Shown here: in pieces, positions 54,004-63,256 of the stretch
Position numbering within the stretch: position 1 is the stretch's first letter
Layout: every line of letters starts with the position of its first letter
Assembly: GCF_028622115.1 (NCBI RefSeq)
Contig: NZ_CP097263.1
Location: 6,820,001-6,884,000 of the forward strand
Length of the DNA: 64,000 nt
DNA from: Kutzneria chonburiensis
GTDB lineage: Bacteria > Actinomycetota > Actinomycetes > Mycobacteriales > Pseudonocardiaceae
Reading direction: 5' to 3'
Translations under genes and position numbers: made by a program
Notes under the pieces: generated by a model
Database searches by the model: none
Told to the model about the DNA's origin: nothing
What the model saw: only the letters and a program-made list of their open reading frames with translations

Positions 54004-54795
54004 TCAGTTCTGCCCAAGGTTGAGCCGTGCGAACAGCAAGGCCTCGGCCAGTTCCGCGGCCCGCTCGCCCGGACCACGGGCCTTGCGGGTGTTGACCTCC
54101 AGCACGACCTGCCCGGCGAAGTCGGAGGCGGCCAGCTGCTCGCAGAACGTCGCGCAGGGCGCCGTGCCCCGCCCGGGCACGAGGTGCTCGTCGCGCGGCG
54201 CGCCACTGCCGTCGGCCAGGTGGACGTGCACCAGGCCGGCCCCCATGCGCTGGGCCATGGCCAACGGATCCATCTGCGCGGCGGCGGTGTGCGAAAGATC
54301 CAGCGTGTAGTGCTTGTGCCCAACGTCGGTCGGGTCGACGGACGGCTTGAACGCCGACAGCTCGGTGCCCCGCAGCCGCACCGGGAACATGTTCTCCACG
54401 GCGATCGCGACGCCGCTGGACTCGCTGAGCTCCTCGACCAGCTCCGGGAAGCGCTCGGCGTAGCGGCGCTGCCAGCGGAACGGCGGGTGCACGACCACGG
54501 TCGGGGCGTCCAGCACCTGCGCGGCGGTCACCGCGCGGCGCAAGCGGATCACCGGATCCGACGACCACACCCGCTGGCTGATCAGCAGGCACGGCGCGTG
54601 CACGGCCAGCACCGGCACGCCGTGCCGGTCGGACAGCTCCAGCAGGGCGTCCATGTCCTGGCTGACCGGGTCGGCCCAGACCATCACCTCGACGCCGTCG
54701 TAGCCGAGCTCGCCGGCCAGCTCGAAGGCGGCGCCGGCCGACTCCGGGTACACCGACGCGGTCGACAGCCCGATCGGGATGGGTCGCGGGGCCAA
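54004..54795 (-). CDS. Sugar phosphate isomerase/epimerase family (AP endonuclease 2 fold)
   Basis: This 263-residue TIM-barrel protein of the xylose-isomerase-like family has LGYDGVEVMVWAD, VVVHPPFRW, VAIAVENMFPVR, TLDLSHTAA and VHVHLADGSGAP, which supply His/Glu/Asp metal ligands. It matches Rv0498 by context. The TTG start directly follows the TAG of the upstream gene. The substrate is unknown. Confidence 0.88.
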   Translation of the reverse strand: MAPRPIPIGLSTASVYPESAGAAFELAGELGYDGVEVMVWADPVSQDMDALLELSDRHGVPVLAVHAPCLLISQRVWSSDPVIRLRRAVTAAQVLDAPTVVVHPPFRWQRRYAERFPELVEELSESSGVAIAVENMFPVRLRGTELSAFKPSVDPTDVGHKHYTLDLSHTAAAQMDPLAMAQRMGAGLVHVHLADGSGAPRDEHLVPGRGTAPCATFCEQLAASDFAGQVVLEVNTRKARGPGERAAELAEALLFARLNLGQN

Positions 54796-56054
54796 CTAGT
54801 GGCCGATCAGCCGCAGCGCGGCCGGCGACACCGTGACGATCAGCCCGACCAGCACGGCGAGCACCATGGTCTGTAGGTCGTCGGCCTTGCGGATGCGCCG
54901 CACGACGATCACCAGCGCGACGATCACCGCGACCGCGGCGGCCAGGGCGGCCGCCGGCAGCGCGTTCCACAGCCACTGGAAGCCCAGCCACAGCGCGGCG
55001 CCGCCGACGACGCCGATGGCCAGCTGGGCGATCATCATCAGCCACTGCTTGGCCGGGGAGCCCTCGGCCTGCCCGTCGTCCTCGGCCTCGTCCGTGTCCA
55101 GCGCGCCGTCCACGCCCGCCGGCGCGGCATCGTGGTCAACGGCGTACTGCTGGTAGTCGTACTCGTAGTCGTCGTCATCGTCGTCCACGAGCGGGCCGGG
55201 GTGGGCCTGGGTGCCGGGACCGGTGAACGGGCCGCTGTCGTCGAGCAGCGGCCCGGGGTGCGCCTGGGTGCTCTCGCCGATCGCCGGGATGCGCGGCATC
55301 ACGTCGGTGACGCCTTCCTGCGGCGGCGCGCCGTTCAGCCGGTTGGCCAACGGGTTCGGCGGCGGCATGTCGCCGGTGATCGGCGGCAGGTACGTGGTCT
55401 CCGCGGCCGGGTCCACCGGCGGGGCGCCGGGCGGCGTCGGCCGGAAATAGCCGGTCGGCTGCGCCTGCTGGGACGGCTGCTGCGGCGACTGGCCCGGCTG
55501 CGGAGGCTGGCCGGCGGCCGGCGGCTGCCGCATGAGGTCGTTGCGCGACAGGTTGGTCCGCGACGACTCGATACGCGGCGGAGGCGGCGGGGCCGTGCGG
55601 CCGGCCGGCGGCGTACCGGGGCCGGGGCGTACCGGCGGGCGCATGCCGGTGGCAGTGGCCTGCGAGGCGGCGGCGGGCGGCGGGGGCCGGCCGGCGGCAT
55701 GGGGGGCGGAGTCTGCTGCTGCGGGCCGGGCGTCGGCGGCTGCTGGATCGGACGCTTCGGCAACTGCGGCGACGAGGTCGCGGCGGGCGGCGTCGGCGGC
55801 TGCTGTTGCGGCTGCTGCGGACGCACCGGCGGCTGGGTGCCGACCGTCGTCTCCGCGACGTCGTCGCGGATGGCCATCATCTCGCCGCTGTCCGACAGGA
55901 CCCGGTCGATGATCGTCTGGGGGGACGTGTCGGACGGCTCGTCGGCCCGGCGGCGACGACGTCTTGGCGCACTGTCCTCGGAGTTGGCCCCGTACTGGGC
56001 AAGCAACTCCGCGACCGTGCGCTGACTGCGCTCGGAACCGCTTTCTCGACTCAT
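54796..56054 (-). pseudogene. Pro-rich membrane protein (Rv0497-like) with an apparent frameshift
   Basis: The N-terminal part reads from ATG 56054 (RTVAELLAQYG, RRRRRRADEPSD, TIIDRVLSDSG), typical of the actinobacterial Rv0497-like family. The C-terminal part, with an Asp-rich stretch and three membrane helices ending in ALRLIGH, is in another frame that closes at 54796. The two join if one base is missing between about 55630 and 55710, where there are G6 and C5 runs on the + strand. The total of 1259 bases is one short of a whole codon number. It is either a recent mutation or a sequencing error. The ATG overlaps the ppx stop as ATGA. Confidence 0.85.
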
Positions 56055-57037
56055 TGATTCCACCGTGCCCCGAAGTGCGCCGTCCGTCCAGTGTCACCGG
56101 GCGGCGCAGCGCCGTCCGTGTGGTCCAGTCGCCGAAGAATGACACCTTCGCGCAGCGCCCATGGGCAGATCTCGAGTTCTGTGAGTGACAACGCTCGCAT
56201 GGTGGCCTCCGCCACGAGTGCGCCGGCGACCAGCTGGGCCGAACGGCCGGCGCTGACGCCCTCCAGTTCGCCCAGGTCCGCGGCGGACATCCGGGAGATG
56301 AACGCGATCAGCTGGCGCAGGCCGGCGTGGGTGAGCACGCGGCGCACCCGCGGCCCCTGGCCGGACGGGGCGGCGCCGGTCAGCCGGGCCAGCGTGCGGA
56401 ACGTCTTCGAGGTGGCGGCGACCAGGTCCGGCTCGCCCAGCCGCAGCACCCGCTTGGCCACCGGGGCGATCTGCTCGTCCAGCCAGTCGACGGTGTCGCG
56501 CAGCTCGTGTCGGCTCGGCGGATCGTGCTTGAAGCGGGTCCTGGTGACCCGGCCGGCGCCGAGCGGGATCGAGCAGGCCAGGTCCGGGCTCTCGTCCCGG
56601 CCGACGGCGATCTCCAGCGAGCCGCCGCCGATGTCCAGGTTGAGCAGCCGGCCGGCCGACCAGCCGTGCCAGCGGCGCACCGCGAGAAAGGTCAGGCGGG
56701 CTTCGTCCTCGCCGGAGAGCACCTGGAGGTCGATGCCGGTCTCCTTGCGGACCCGGTCGAGCACGGCCGCCGAGTTGCCGGCCTCGCGCACCGCGGAGGT
56801 GGCGAAGGCCATCAGGTCCTCGCAGCCGAACTGGGTCGCCGACGCCTTGCCGTCGGCCACCGCCTTGACCAGCGAGTCGGCCCCGTGCTTGGACAGCGTG
56901 CCGCCGCCGGTGAGCTGCTCGGCCAGCCGCAGCACCGACTTCTCCGACGACATCGGCGTCGGGTGGGCACCACGATGCGCGTCCACCACCAACAGGTGGA
57001 CAGTGTTCGACCCGACGTCAAGCACCCCTAGGCGCAC
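56051..57037 (-). CDS. Ppx/GppA phosphatase family protein
   Basis: This protein of about 328 residues has actin-fold phosphate loops: LGVLDVGSNTVHLLVVDA at the start, AFATSAVREAGNS, and LNLDIGGGSLEIAVG near 150. It matches Rv0496 (Ppx1), an exopolyphosphatase/pppGpp-related enzyme. Start GTG 57037 gives the family form of the N-terminus; GTG 57046 is possible. It lies downstream of regX3, fitting phosphate metabolism. Confidence 0.9.
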   Translation of the reverse strand: MRLGVLDVGSNTVHLLVVDAHRGAHPTPMSSEKSVLRLAEQLTGGGTLSKHGADSLVKAVADGKASATQFGCEDLMAFATSAVREAGNSAAVLDRVRKETGIDLQVLSGEDEARLTFLAVRRWHGWSAGRLLNLDIGGGSLEIAVGRDESPDLACSIPLGAGRVTRTRFKHDPPSRHELRDTVDWLDEQIAPVAKRVLRLGEPDLVAATSKTFRTLARLTGAAPSGQGPRVRRVLTHAGLRQLIAFISRMSAADLGELEGVSAGRSAQLVAGALVAEATMRALSLTELEICPWALREGVILRRLDHTDGAAPPGDTGRTAHFGARWNQ

Positions 57038-57122
57038 GCGAAGCACCGTACCTGGCGGGCGTGACAATCCCGTAATCCCCCATCCGGTGAAGCGCTTCCA
57101 CCGGCTGGGGGACGTCGCGGGA

Positions 57123-57803
57123 TCAGGACTCGAACTTGTAGCCGAGCCCGCGCACGGTGACCAGGTGCTGCGGGGCCGACGGATCCGGTTCGATCTTGGA
57201 CCGCAGCCGCTTGACGTGCACGTCCAGCGTCTTGGTGTCGCCGACGTAGTCCGCGCCCCACACCCGGTCGATGAGCTGGCCCCTGGTCAGTACCCGGCCG
57301 ACGTTGCGCAGCAGGTACTCCAGCAGGTCGAACTCCTTGAGCGGCAGCGAGACCTCGGCGCCGTCGACGGTCACCACGTGCCGCTCGACGTCCATCCGCA
57401 CCGGCCCGGCCTCCAGGACCTGCGGCAGCAGCTCCTCGGACTCGCCGCCGCGGCGCAGCACGGCCCGGATGCGGGCGATCAGCTCACGGGCCGAGTACGG
57501 CTTGGTGACGTAGTCGTCGGCGCCGAGCTCGAGGCCGACGACCTTGTCGATCTCGCTGTCCCGGGCCGTGACCATGATCACCGGCACGGCCGAGCGCTGG
57601 CGCAGCGCCTTGCACACGTCGGTGCCGCTCATGCCGGGCAGCATCAGGTCGAGCAGCACGATGTCGGCGCCGTTGCGGTCGAACTCCTCGAGCGCCTCCT
57701 GGCCGGTGCCGGCCAGTGCGGCGGTGAAGCCCTCCTTGCGCAGCAGGAAGGCCAGCGGGTCGGCGAAGGATTCCTCGTCCTCGACGATCAACACCCTGGT
57801 CAT
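57123..57803 (-). CDS. regX3: Response regulator RegX3
   Basis: This 226-residue OmpR-family regulator has receiver Asp52 (IVLLDLMLPG), Lys in YVTKPY and a winged helix ending in KTLDVHVKRLRSKIE and VRGLGYKFES. With SenX3 it controls phosphate-starvation genes in mycobacteria. The ATG overlaps the senX3 stop as ATGA. The identity is supported by the neighbours gpm1 and ppx. Confidence 0.94.
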   Translation of the reverse strand: MTRVLIVEDEESFADPLAFLLRKEGFTAALAGTGQEALEEFDRNGADIVLLDLMLPGMSGTDVCKALRQRSAVPVIMVTARDSEIDKVVGLELGADDYVTKPYSARELIARIRAVLRRGGESEELLPQVLEAGPVRMDVERHVVTVDGAEVSLPLKEFDLLEYLLRNVGRVLTRGQLIDRVWGADYVGDTKTLDVHVKRLRSKIEPDPSAPQHLVTVRGLGYKFES

Positions 57804-59077
57804 GCTTTTCCTCCATGATCGCCGTCAACGGCATCGGCACCGTCGGCCCCGGTCGGGACGAGCCTGGTGTCTCCGGTCGGGACGTGCCCGTTGTTCCTGT
57901 CCACGGCCGGTTCGGGCCGCGTTGCATCCGGTTCATCGCCGTCCCGCGGCGCGGGCGCGCCGTGGGCCGGGATCCGCAGCGTGAAGGTCGACCCGGTGCC
58001 GGGCAGACTCCACAGCTTCACCTCGCCGCCGTGGTTCACGGCGATGTGCTTGACGATGGCCAGCCCGAGACCCGTGCCGCCGGTCATGCGTGATCGGGCC
58101 GGGTCGGCCCGGTAGAACCGCTCGAACACGCGGTGCTGCTGGTCGGGGGCGATGCCCATGCCGCGGTCGGTGACCGCGATCTCCACGAAGCCGTCCTCGG
58201 TGCGGCGGCTGACCGACACCGGGCTGCCCGGCTGCGAGTAGGCGATGGCGTTGTCCAGCAGGTTGCTCAGGGCCGTGACCAGCAGCGTCCGGTCGCCGTC
58301 GACGACGAGGTCGCTGGTGTCGTCCACGGTGATCTCGATGCCGGCCGACTCGGCGGCCAGCCGACTGCGGCCCAGCGCCTCGCGGACGACCTCGTCCACG
58401 CCGATCGGCGTCAGCTCCGGCAGCTGCTCGGCCCCCTGGAGCCGGGACAGCGCGATCAGCTCCGTGACCAGCCGGCCCAGCCGGGTCGCCTCGTGCAGGA
58501 TCTTGCTGCTGAACCGGCGCACCTCGACCTGGTCGTCGGCCGCATCCAGGACGGCTTCGGCCAGCAGCGCCAGCGCGCCGACCGGGGTCTTGAGCTCGTG
58601 GCTGACGTTGGCCACGAAGTCGCGGCGGATCGCCTCCAGCCGGACGGCCTCGGATTCGTCGCTGGCGTCGACCACGGTGAAGCCGTCGCCCAGCGGCCGG
58701 ACCTCGCCGCGCACCGCCTCGGGCTGCCGGCCGCCGCGCGACTGCAACGGCGACAGGTCGACCTCCATCACCTCGCCTGACGCGGCGACCAGCTCGGCCG
58801 CCTTGCGGGCCCGGTCGTCGACCTGGCTGCCCCGGACCACGCCAAGGGCCGCGGCGCGCGGGTTGTGCAGCACGACGTCGCCGAAGTGGTTGAGGACGAC
58901 CACGCCGTTGTGCGCGGAGTGCACGACGCGTTGGACGAGGTCGGAAACGGTCAGCACGACCGGCTGCGACGCGGCCCGTCTGGCCGACGCGCGGCCGATG
59001 AGGGAACCAACCAGCAAGCCGATCACCAGTAGGCCGATCGACAGGGCGAGATAGCCCGATGCGGTCACGAGACGCAT
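57800..59077 (-). CDS. senX3: Sensor histidine kinase SenX3
   Basis: This 425-residue kinase has one N-terminal membrane helix region (LALSIGLLVIGLLVGSLIG), a PAS-like segment (HNGVVVLNHFGDVVLHNP), His160 in FVANVSHELKTPVG, and HATPase boxes (LSNLLDNAIAYS, GMGIAP, GGTGLGLAIVKHI). The acidic Pro-rich C-terminal tail of about 55 residues is longer than in mycobacteria. The start is ATG 59077. Confidence 0.93.
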   Translation of the reverse strand: MRLVTASGYLALSIGLLVIGLLVGSLIGRASARRAASQPVVLTVSDLVQRVVHSAHNGVVVLNHFGDVVLHNPRAAALGVVRGSQVDDRARKAAELVAASGEVMEVDLSPLQSRGGRQPEAVRGEVRPLGDGFTVVDASDESEAVRLEAIRRDFVANVSHELKTPVGALALLAEAVLDAADDQVEVRRFSSKILHEATRLGRLVTELIALSRLQGAEQLPELTPIGVDEVVREALGRSRLAAESAGIEITVDDTSDLVVDGDRTLLVTALSNLLDNAIAYSQPGSPVSVSRRTEDGFVEIAVTDRGMGIAPDQQHRVFERFYRADPARSRMTGGTGLGLAIVKHIAVNHGGEVKLWSLPGTGSTFTLRIPAHGAPAPRDGDEPDATRPEPAVDRNNGHVPTGDTRLVPTGADGADAVDGDHGGKA

Positions 59078-59199
59078 CGTAAGCAGGTCAGGGGCCTGCC
59101 GGCCTACCCCTCGACCAGCAACCGTGACACCGGTGACACCTCCGAACGGCACTGTTCCACGGGCCGTCAGCTCCCGTTCACCCACTCGTGTCCTAGCGA

Positions 59200-59254
59200 T
59201 GACACATGCGCTTCCTACGTGGCATTGGACGCCACATAGGAAGCGCATGTGACA
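59200..59254. repeat. 55-bp imperfect palindrome, family B copy 2
   Basis: CACATGCGCTTCCTA and GTGGC on the left pair with the right arm over 21 bases with one mismatch (59203-59223 with 59231-59251). The outer bases TG.CACATGCG and CGCATGTGACA match the ends of 49338-49392. It lies about 25 bp after the aldo/keto reductase stop and upstream of senX3. Confidence 0.75.
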
Positions 59255-59279
59255 ACTGGGCCACTCGGGTGGATGAACG

Positions 59280-60149
59280 TCAGGCGATGGCGTCGAGGGT
59301 GGCGACGTCGTCGGCCGACAGGCGCAGCGACGCGCCGGCGACGTTCTCCTCCAGGTGGGCCAGCGACGACGTGCCCGGGATGGCCAGCAGGTTCGGCGAA
59401 CGCTGGAGCAGCCAGGCCAGCGCGACCTGCGGCACCGTGGCGTTGTACTGCTCGGCGATGGCCTTCAGGCGGGGGTCGTCGACCAGCTCGAAGCCGCCGA
59501 GCGGGAAGAACGGCACGTAGGCGATGCCCTGCTCGGCGCAGATGCGGACGAGCGCCTCGTCGCCCCGGTTGGCGATGTTGTAGAGGTTCTGCACGCAGAC
59601 AACCGGCGCGATCTTCTGGGCCTCAGCCAGCATGTCGGCAGTGACGTTGCTCACACCGAGCTCGCCGATCAGGCCCTGCTCCCGCAGCTGGGCCAGCACC
59701 GTGAACGGCTCCTCGACGGAACGGTCCTCGGGCTGGGCGAAGCCCGGCATGCGGAGGTTGACCACGCCGATCTGGTCGACGCCGAGCCGCTTGAGGTTGT
59801 CGTGCACGGCCTCGCGCAGCTCGTCCGGCGTCAGCGCCTCCGGCCAGCCGCCGTCCGGCGTGCGGCGGGCGCCGACCTTCGTGACCAGCACGATGTCGTC
59901 GTTGTACGGGTGCAGGGCCTCGCGGAGCAGCTCGTTGGCCACGTACGGGCCGTAGTAGTCGCTGGTGTCGATGTGGTTGACGCCCAGCTCGACGGCCCGC
60001 CGCAGCACGGCGATCGCCTCGTCGTGATCACGGGGCGGGCCCATGATGTTCGGGCCGGTCAGCCGCATCGTGCCGTAGCCGAGCCGCGCAATCGACCGTC
60101 CGCCGAGCTCCCAGTGCCCTGCCTTGGTGGCGGAGATGTTCGAAGTCAT
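59280..60149 (-). CDS. Aldo/keto reductase
   Basis: This 289-residue TIM-barrel NADPH oxidoreductase has GYGTMRLTG, HIDTSDYYGP (catalytic Asp and Tyr) and VLVTKVG (Lys). The usual catalytic His in the LxxH(W/K)P strand is replaced by Arg (VVNLRMPG). The C-terminal AIPGTSSLAHLEEN binds the cofactor. It is divergent from a regulator gene with a 58-bp gap. The substrate is unknown. Confidence 0.92.
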   Translation of the reverse strand: MTSNISATKAGHWELGGRSIARLGYGTMRLTGPNIMGPPRDHDEAIAVLRRAVELGVNHIDTSDYYGPYVANELLREALHPYNDDIVLVTKVGARRTPDGGWPEALTPDELREAVHDNLKRLGVDQIGVVNLRMPGFAQPEDRSVEEPFTVLAQLREQGLIGELGVSNVTADMLAEAQKIAPVVCVQNLYNIANRGDEALVRICAEQGIAYVPFFPLGGFELVDDPRLKAIAEQYNATVPQVALAWLLQRSPNLLAIPGTSSLAHLEENVAGASLRLSADDVATLDAIA

Positions 60150-60207
60150 GACCCAAGCCTGGCCTTCGCGGCGGGCGAACGCCCATGGTTGGCCAGAAGT
60201 GTCCACG

Positions 60208-60861
60208 ATGGCGGAGACTGACATCGTGGAGCACGTCGTCGTCCTGCACGGGGAGCAGGAGCTGCTGGCCCGGGCTCAGCACCTGTTCATGGCCAAGAGC
60301 GAGTTCACCTGCGCCGCACAGGACATGTCCACCTGGGGCGTGTTGGAGTCGCGGGCCGGGCTCATCGACCGGATGCGCCGGCGCCTGGCGACCGGCGTGC
60401 GGGTGCGCAAGGTCTACAACGCCGAAGTGCTGGTGGAGGCCGAGGAATTGACCCGGCTGGCCGAGATCGGCGTGGGGATCCGGATCTCCCGCACCCCGAT
60501 GTCCCACGAGACGATCATCATCGACCGGCGCATCGCGATCACCGCCGGTCCGCCGGTCGACGGCGTGCGCAACTACGCCATCGTGCAGGCGCCGGACGTG
60601 GTCGCCGGGCTGGCCATGCTTTTCGAGGCAACCTGGGACTCCGGCGTCGACCTGGCCGAGTTCGACGGGCCGGCCCTGGACGAGCGCAACCGCGAGGTTG
60701 CCCAGATGCTCGGCAGCGGGCTGACCGACGAGGCGTCGGCGCGCAAGCTCGGGCTGTCGCTGCGGACGTACCGGCGGCGGGTGGCCGAGCTGATGGAGCT
60801 GCTCGAGGCCGACTCCCGGTTCCAGGCCGGGCTGCGGGCCCGTGACCTGGGCGTGCGTTAG
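60208..60861 (+). CDS. LuxR-type HTH regulator with PLD-like sensor domain (TrmB-like)
   Basis: This protein of about 217 residues has residues 1-150 resembling the PLD-like effector domain of TrmB-type regulators (HVVVLHGEQELLARAQHLF, GVRVRKVYNAEV, HETIIIDRRIAI). Residues about 155-217 are a LuxR-like HTH (VAQMLGSGLTDEASARKLGLS, LRTYRRRVAEL). It is divergent from the aldo/keto reductase and probably regulates it. ATG 60208 has only a weak ribosome-binding site. Confidence 0.82.
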   Translation: MAETDIVEHVVVLHGEQELLARAQHLFMAKSEFTCAAQDMSTWGVLESRAGLIDRMRRRLATGVRVRKVYNAEVLVEAEELTRLAEIGVGIRISRTPMSHETIIIDRRIAITAGPPVDGVRNYAIVQAPDVVAGLAMLFEATWDSGVDLAEFDGPALDERNREVAQMLGSGLTDEASARKLGLSLRTYRRRVAELMELLEADSRFQAGLRARDLGVR

Positions 60862-60882
60862 GGCCGACGCCGTTGGCGGCCC
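60861..60882. terminator. Hairpin between convergent regulator and gpm1 genes
   Basis: GGGC and CGCC on the left pair with GGCG and GCCC on the right across a GTT loop, with a three-base bulge. It starts at the last base of the regulator gene. Support is moderate only. Confidence 0.4.
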
Positions 60883-60903
60883 CGCGTTTGATCAGCTCTG
60901 GGC

Positions 60904-61641
60904 TCAGCGTCCCTGGTTGGCGACGGCCTTGATGGCGTCGGCGGCCGCGTCCGGGTCGAGGTAGGTGCCGCCCGGCGTGACCGGCCGCAGGTTCTCGTCC
61001 AGGTCGTAGCGCAGCGGGATGCCGGTCGGGATGTTCAGCTTGGCGATCGCGTCGTCGGAGACGCCGTCCAGGTGCTTGACCAGGGCCCGCAGCGAGTTGC
61101 CGTGCGCCGCGACCAGCACCGTCTTGCCGGCCTTGAGGTCCGGCACGATCGCCGACTCCCAGTACGGCAGCAGGCGGGTGACGACGTCCTTCAGGCACTC
61201 CGTGCGCGGGGCCGTGGGGCCGAGGTCGGCGTAGCGCGGGTCGGCGTCCTGGCTGAACTCGCTGCCCAGCTCGATCTCCGGCGGCGGGGTGTCGTACGAG
61301 CGGCGCCAGAGCATGAACTGCTCCTCGCCGTACTCGTCCAGGGTCTGCTTCTTGTTCTTGCCCTGGAGGGCGCCGTAGTGCCGCTCGTTGAGGCGCCAGT
61401 CGCGGCGGACCGGGATCCAGTGCCGGTCGGCGGCGTCCAGCGCGATGTTGGCCGTCGAGATGGCACGGCGCAGCAGCGAGGTGTGCAGCACGTCGGGCAG
61501 CAGGCCGGCGGACTTCAGCAGCTCACCGCCGCGCTTGGCCTCCGCGAGCCCCTTCTCGGACAGGGGCACGTCCACCCAACCGGTGAACAGGTTCTCGGCG
61601 TTCCAGACGCTCTCACCGTGACGAAGCAGGACAAGGCTCAT
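60904..61641 (-). CDS. gpmA: 2,3-bisphosphoglycerate-dependent phosphoglycerate mutase
   Basis: This 245-residue glycolytic enzyme has the phospho-His motif [12 protein letters not shown] (His8), [28 protein letters not shown] and the second His in [16 protein letters not shown]. It matches Gpm1/Rv0489 directly upstream of senX3 in mycobacteria; here two genes lie between. The start is ATG 61641. Confidence 0.96.
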   Translation of the reverse strand: MSLVLLRHGESVWNAENLFTGWVDVPLSEKGLAEAKRGGELLKSAGLLPDVLHTSLLRRAISTANIALDAADRHWIPVRRDWRLNERHYGALQGKNKKQTLDEYGEEQFMLWRRSYDTPPPEIELGSEFSQDADPRYADLGPTAPRTECLKDVVTRLLPYWESAIVPDLKAGKTVLVAAHGNSLRALVKHLDGVSDDAIAKLNIPTGIPLRYDLDENLRPVTPGGTYLDPDAAADAIKAVANQGR

Positions 61642-61691
61642 GGCCGCAAGCCTGCCAGACGGGCGGTGGTGATCCACTACGGTCATCACCT

Positions 61692-62843
61692 GTGAAGCTC
61701 CTGTCGGCGGTCGCCGCCCTGCTGCTGGTCACCTCCGGTGTCGCCCAGGCCGCTCCCGTGTGCGATGAGCACGTGCTCGGCACCGCCGAGCACTACGAGG
61801 TCGGCGGCACCACGCTCCGTGTCTACGGCAGCGACGGCAGCGTGGCCGTCGAGGACAACCGCGTGCCGCGGAATTTGCGCTTCGGAACGGCCGTCAGCAC
61901 CTCGACCTTCGTCAGCGGGGCCTCGCGGGCCGGGTCGCGGTTCCTGTTCGACGGGCTCGACCTGGACGTCGACAATGCCGACGGCACAAGGACTCTCACC
62001 CTCGGCATCGGTTCCGCGCAGGCCAAGTGGGTCGCGCCGCTGCGGATCACCGTGCACGCCGCCGAGGTGCCCATCGATCTTTCGCCGGCCGGCACCGAGA
62101 TCATCACCATGGAGCCGGTCGACGGCGGCTACGTGCTTCGTGGTTACCCAGCGTTGCCGTTCACGCGACCGCACGTGTTGGCCACCTACCCCGCCGCGCT
62201 CGGCGGGCTCGGTTTCATGTCCGCGCAGTACGAGGGCGCCCTGCGCTTCGGCGTTTCCGACATCCGCTTCCCGCTGGCCTACGGGGACGACCGGATCTAC
62301 TCCGTCACCGAGTCCGGCACCGTCGTCTCCGCTGCTCGGGGCGGCCAGTTCGCGCCGTTGCAGGCCCCCGACGGCAGCATCGCCGACGGTTTCCAGCTCA
62401 GCGCCGACGGCGTCGCCCTCGTGCACACCTTCGCCGGCTACTGGCTGCTCAAGCACGGCCAGTTCAAAGCGTTGCCCGACGCCTGGTTCACCGGTGTCGA
62501 CTTCGCCTCCGGCGTGCTGTCCCCCGGCGGCCGGTCCTTCGCCTTCGGCATCTCCGCGCCGTCGCCGACCGTGCCGACGCAGGTGGTCACCGTCGACCTG
62601 TCTTCCGGCGCTCGGCGGACGTACTCCCTGCTCGACGTGTCGTTGCCGTCCGTCGCCGGGCTCGCCTACTCCGTGCGGCAGCCCGGGCGGCTCTACCTGT
62701 TGCGGCACAGCCACCCCATCAGCATCCACCAGCCCGTCACGACCCAGTTGGAGTCGTTGGACCTTAGTTCCGGTGTGGCCACCGCAATCGGTTCCGCGAT
62801 CCCCGAGTTCGCGCCCCGGCTGTTCCCGGCCGACGTCGCCTAG
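61692..62843 (+). CDS. Secreted protein of unknown function, possible beta-propeller
   Basis: This 383-residue protein has a cleavable signal peptide ([19 protein letters not shown]). The mature part is beta-rich with repeated short strands such as [15 protein letters not shown] and [15 protein letters not shown], like a WD40/NHL-type propeller but without a clear family. GTG 61692 may be leaderless. It is divergent from gpm1; an inverted repeat, GGTGAT...ATCACC, lies at 61668-61690 in the gap. Confidence 0.75.
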   Translation: MKLLSAVAALLLVTSGVAQAAPVCDEHVLGTAEHYEVGGTTLRVYGSDGSVAVEDNRVPRNLRFGTAVSTSTFVSGASRAGSRFLFDGLDLDVDNADGTRTLTLGIGSAQAKWVAPLRITVHAAEVPIDLSPAGTEIITMEPVDGGYVLRGYPALPFTRPHVLATYPAALGGLGFMSAQYEGALRFGVSDIRFPLAYGDDRIYSVTESGTVVSAARGGQFAPLQAPDGSIADGFQLSADGVALVHTFAGYWLLKHGQFKALPDAWFTGVDFASGVLSPGGRSFAFGISAPSPTVPTQVVTVDLSSGARRTYSLLDVSLPSVAGLAYSVRQPGRLYLLRHSHPISIHQPVTTQLESLDLSSGVATAIGSAIPEFAPRLFPADVA

Positions 62844-63043
62844 AGCGGCGGGCACAGTCCCGGCAGCGCCGAGTCCCCTTCGCACAGGAAGCAGACGCGG
62901 CCCGCGTTCACCGTCCTCGGCACTCCGCCGAGCACGCCCAGCACCGGGTGCGCGATCTCGCCGACGCCGCCGCACAGGTGACACACCGTGCGGGGTTCGC
63001 GGTAGTCCGGGAGCAGCTCTTCGTCTTCCTCGTCGCCGCCCAT
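62840..63043 (-). CDS. Small zinc-ribbon-like protein
   Basis: This 67-residue protein has two CxxC pairs, CHLCGGVGEI and CFLCEG, a probable zinc ribbon, with an acidic N-terminus (GGDEEDEELL). ATG 63043 is preferred over starts further upstream. It converges on the secreted protein with a four-base overlap of stops. The function is unknown. Confidence 0.7.
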   Translation of the reverse strand: MGGDEEDEELLPDYREPRTVCHLCGGVGEIAHPVLGVLGGVPRTVNAGRVCFLCEGDSALPGLCPPL

Positions 63044-63191
63044 GTCAGGTCCTCGACCCATGCACGGCACGGTACAACGCGTTGATCAGCAGCGATACCG
63101 GCAATTGAGCGCCGATCCGGTGAAACTCGCCCGGTGGTCGTACCCTGGTAGCCGCGCGCCCCGTCCCTCCCCCCATGACGGAGGCGAGCAC

Positions 63192-63228
63192 GACTGCCCC
63201 GGCACCTACCCCCTGGTCCGGGGCAGTC
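63192..63228. promoter_or_regulatory. Hairpin upstream of the 63257 gene
   Basis: GACTGCCCCGG and CCGGGGCAGTC form an 11-bp perfect stem with a 15-base loop, 29 bp before the GTG of the next gene. It could be a leader structure or attenuator. A short open frame that crosses it (from 63175) shows no family features. Confidence 0.4.
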
Positions 63229-63256
63229 CCATATCCGTACGGCTACCGTCGGTCCC

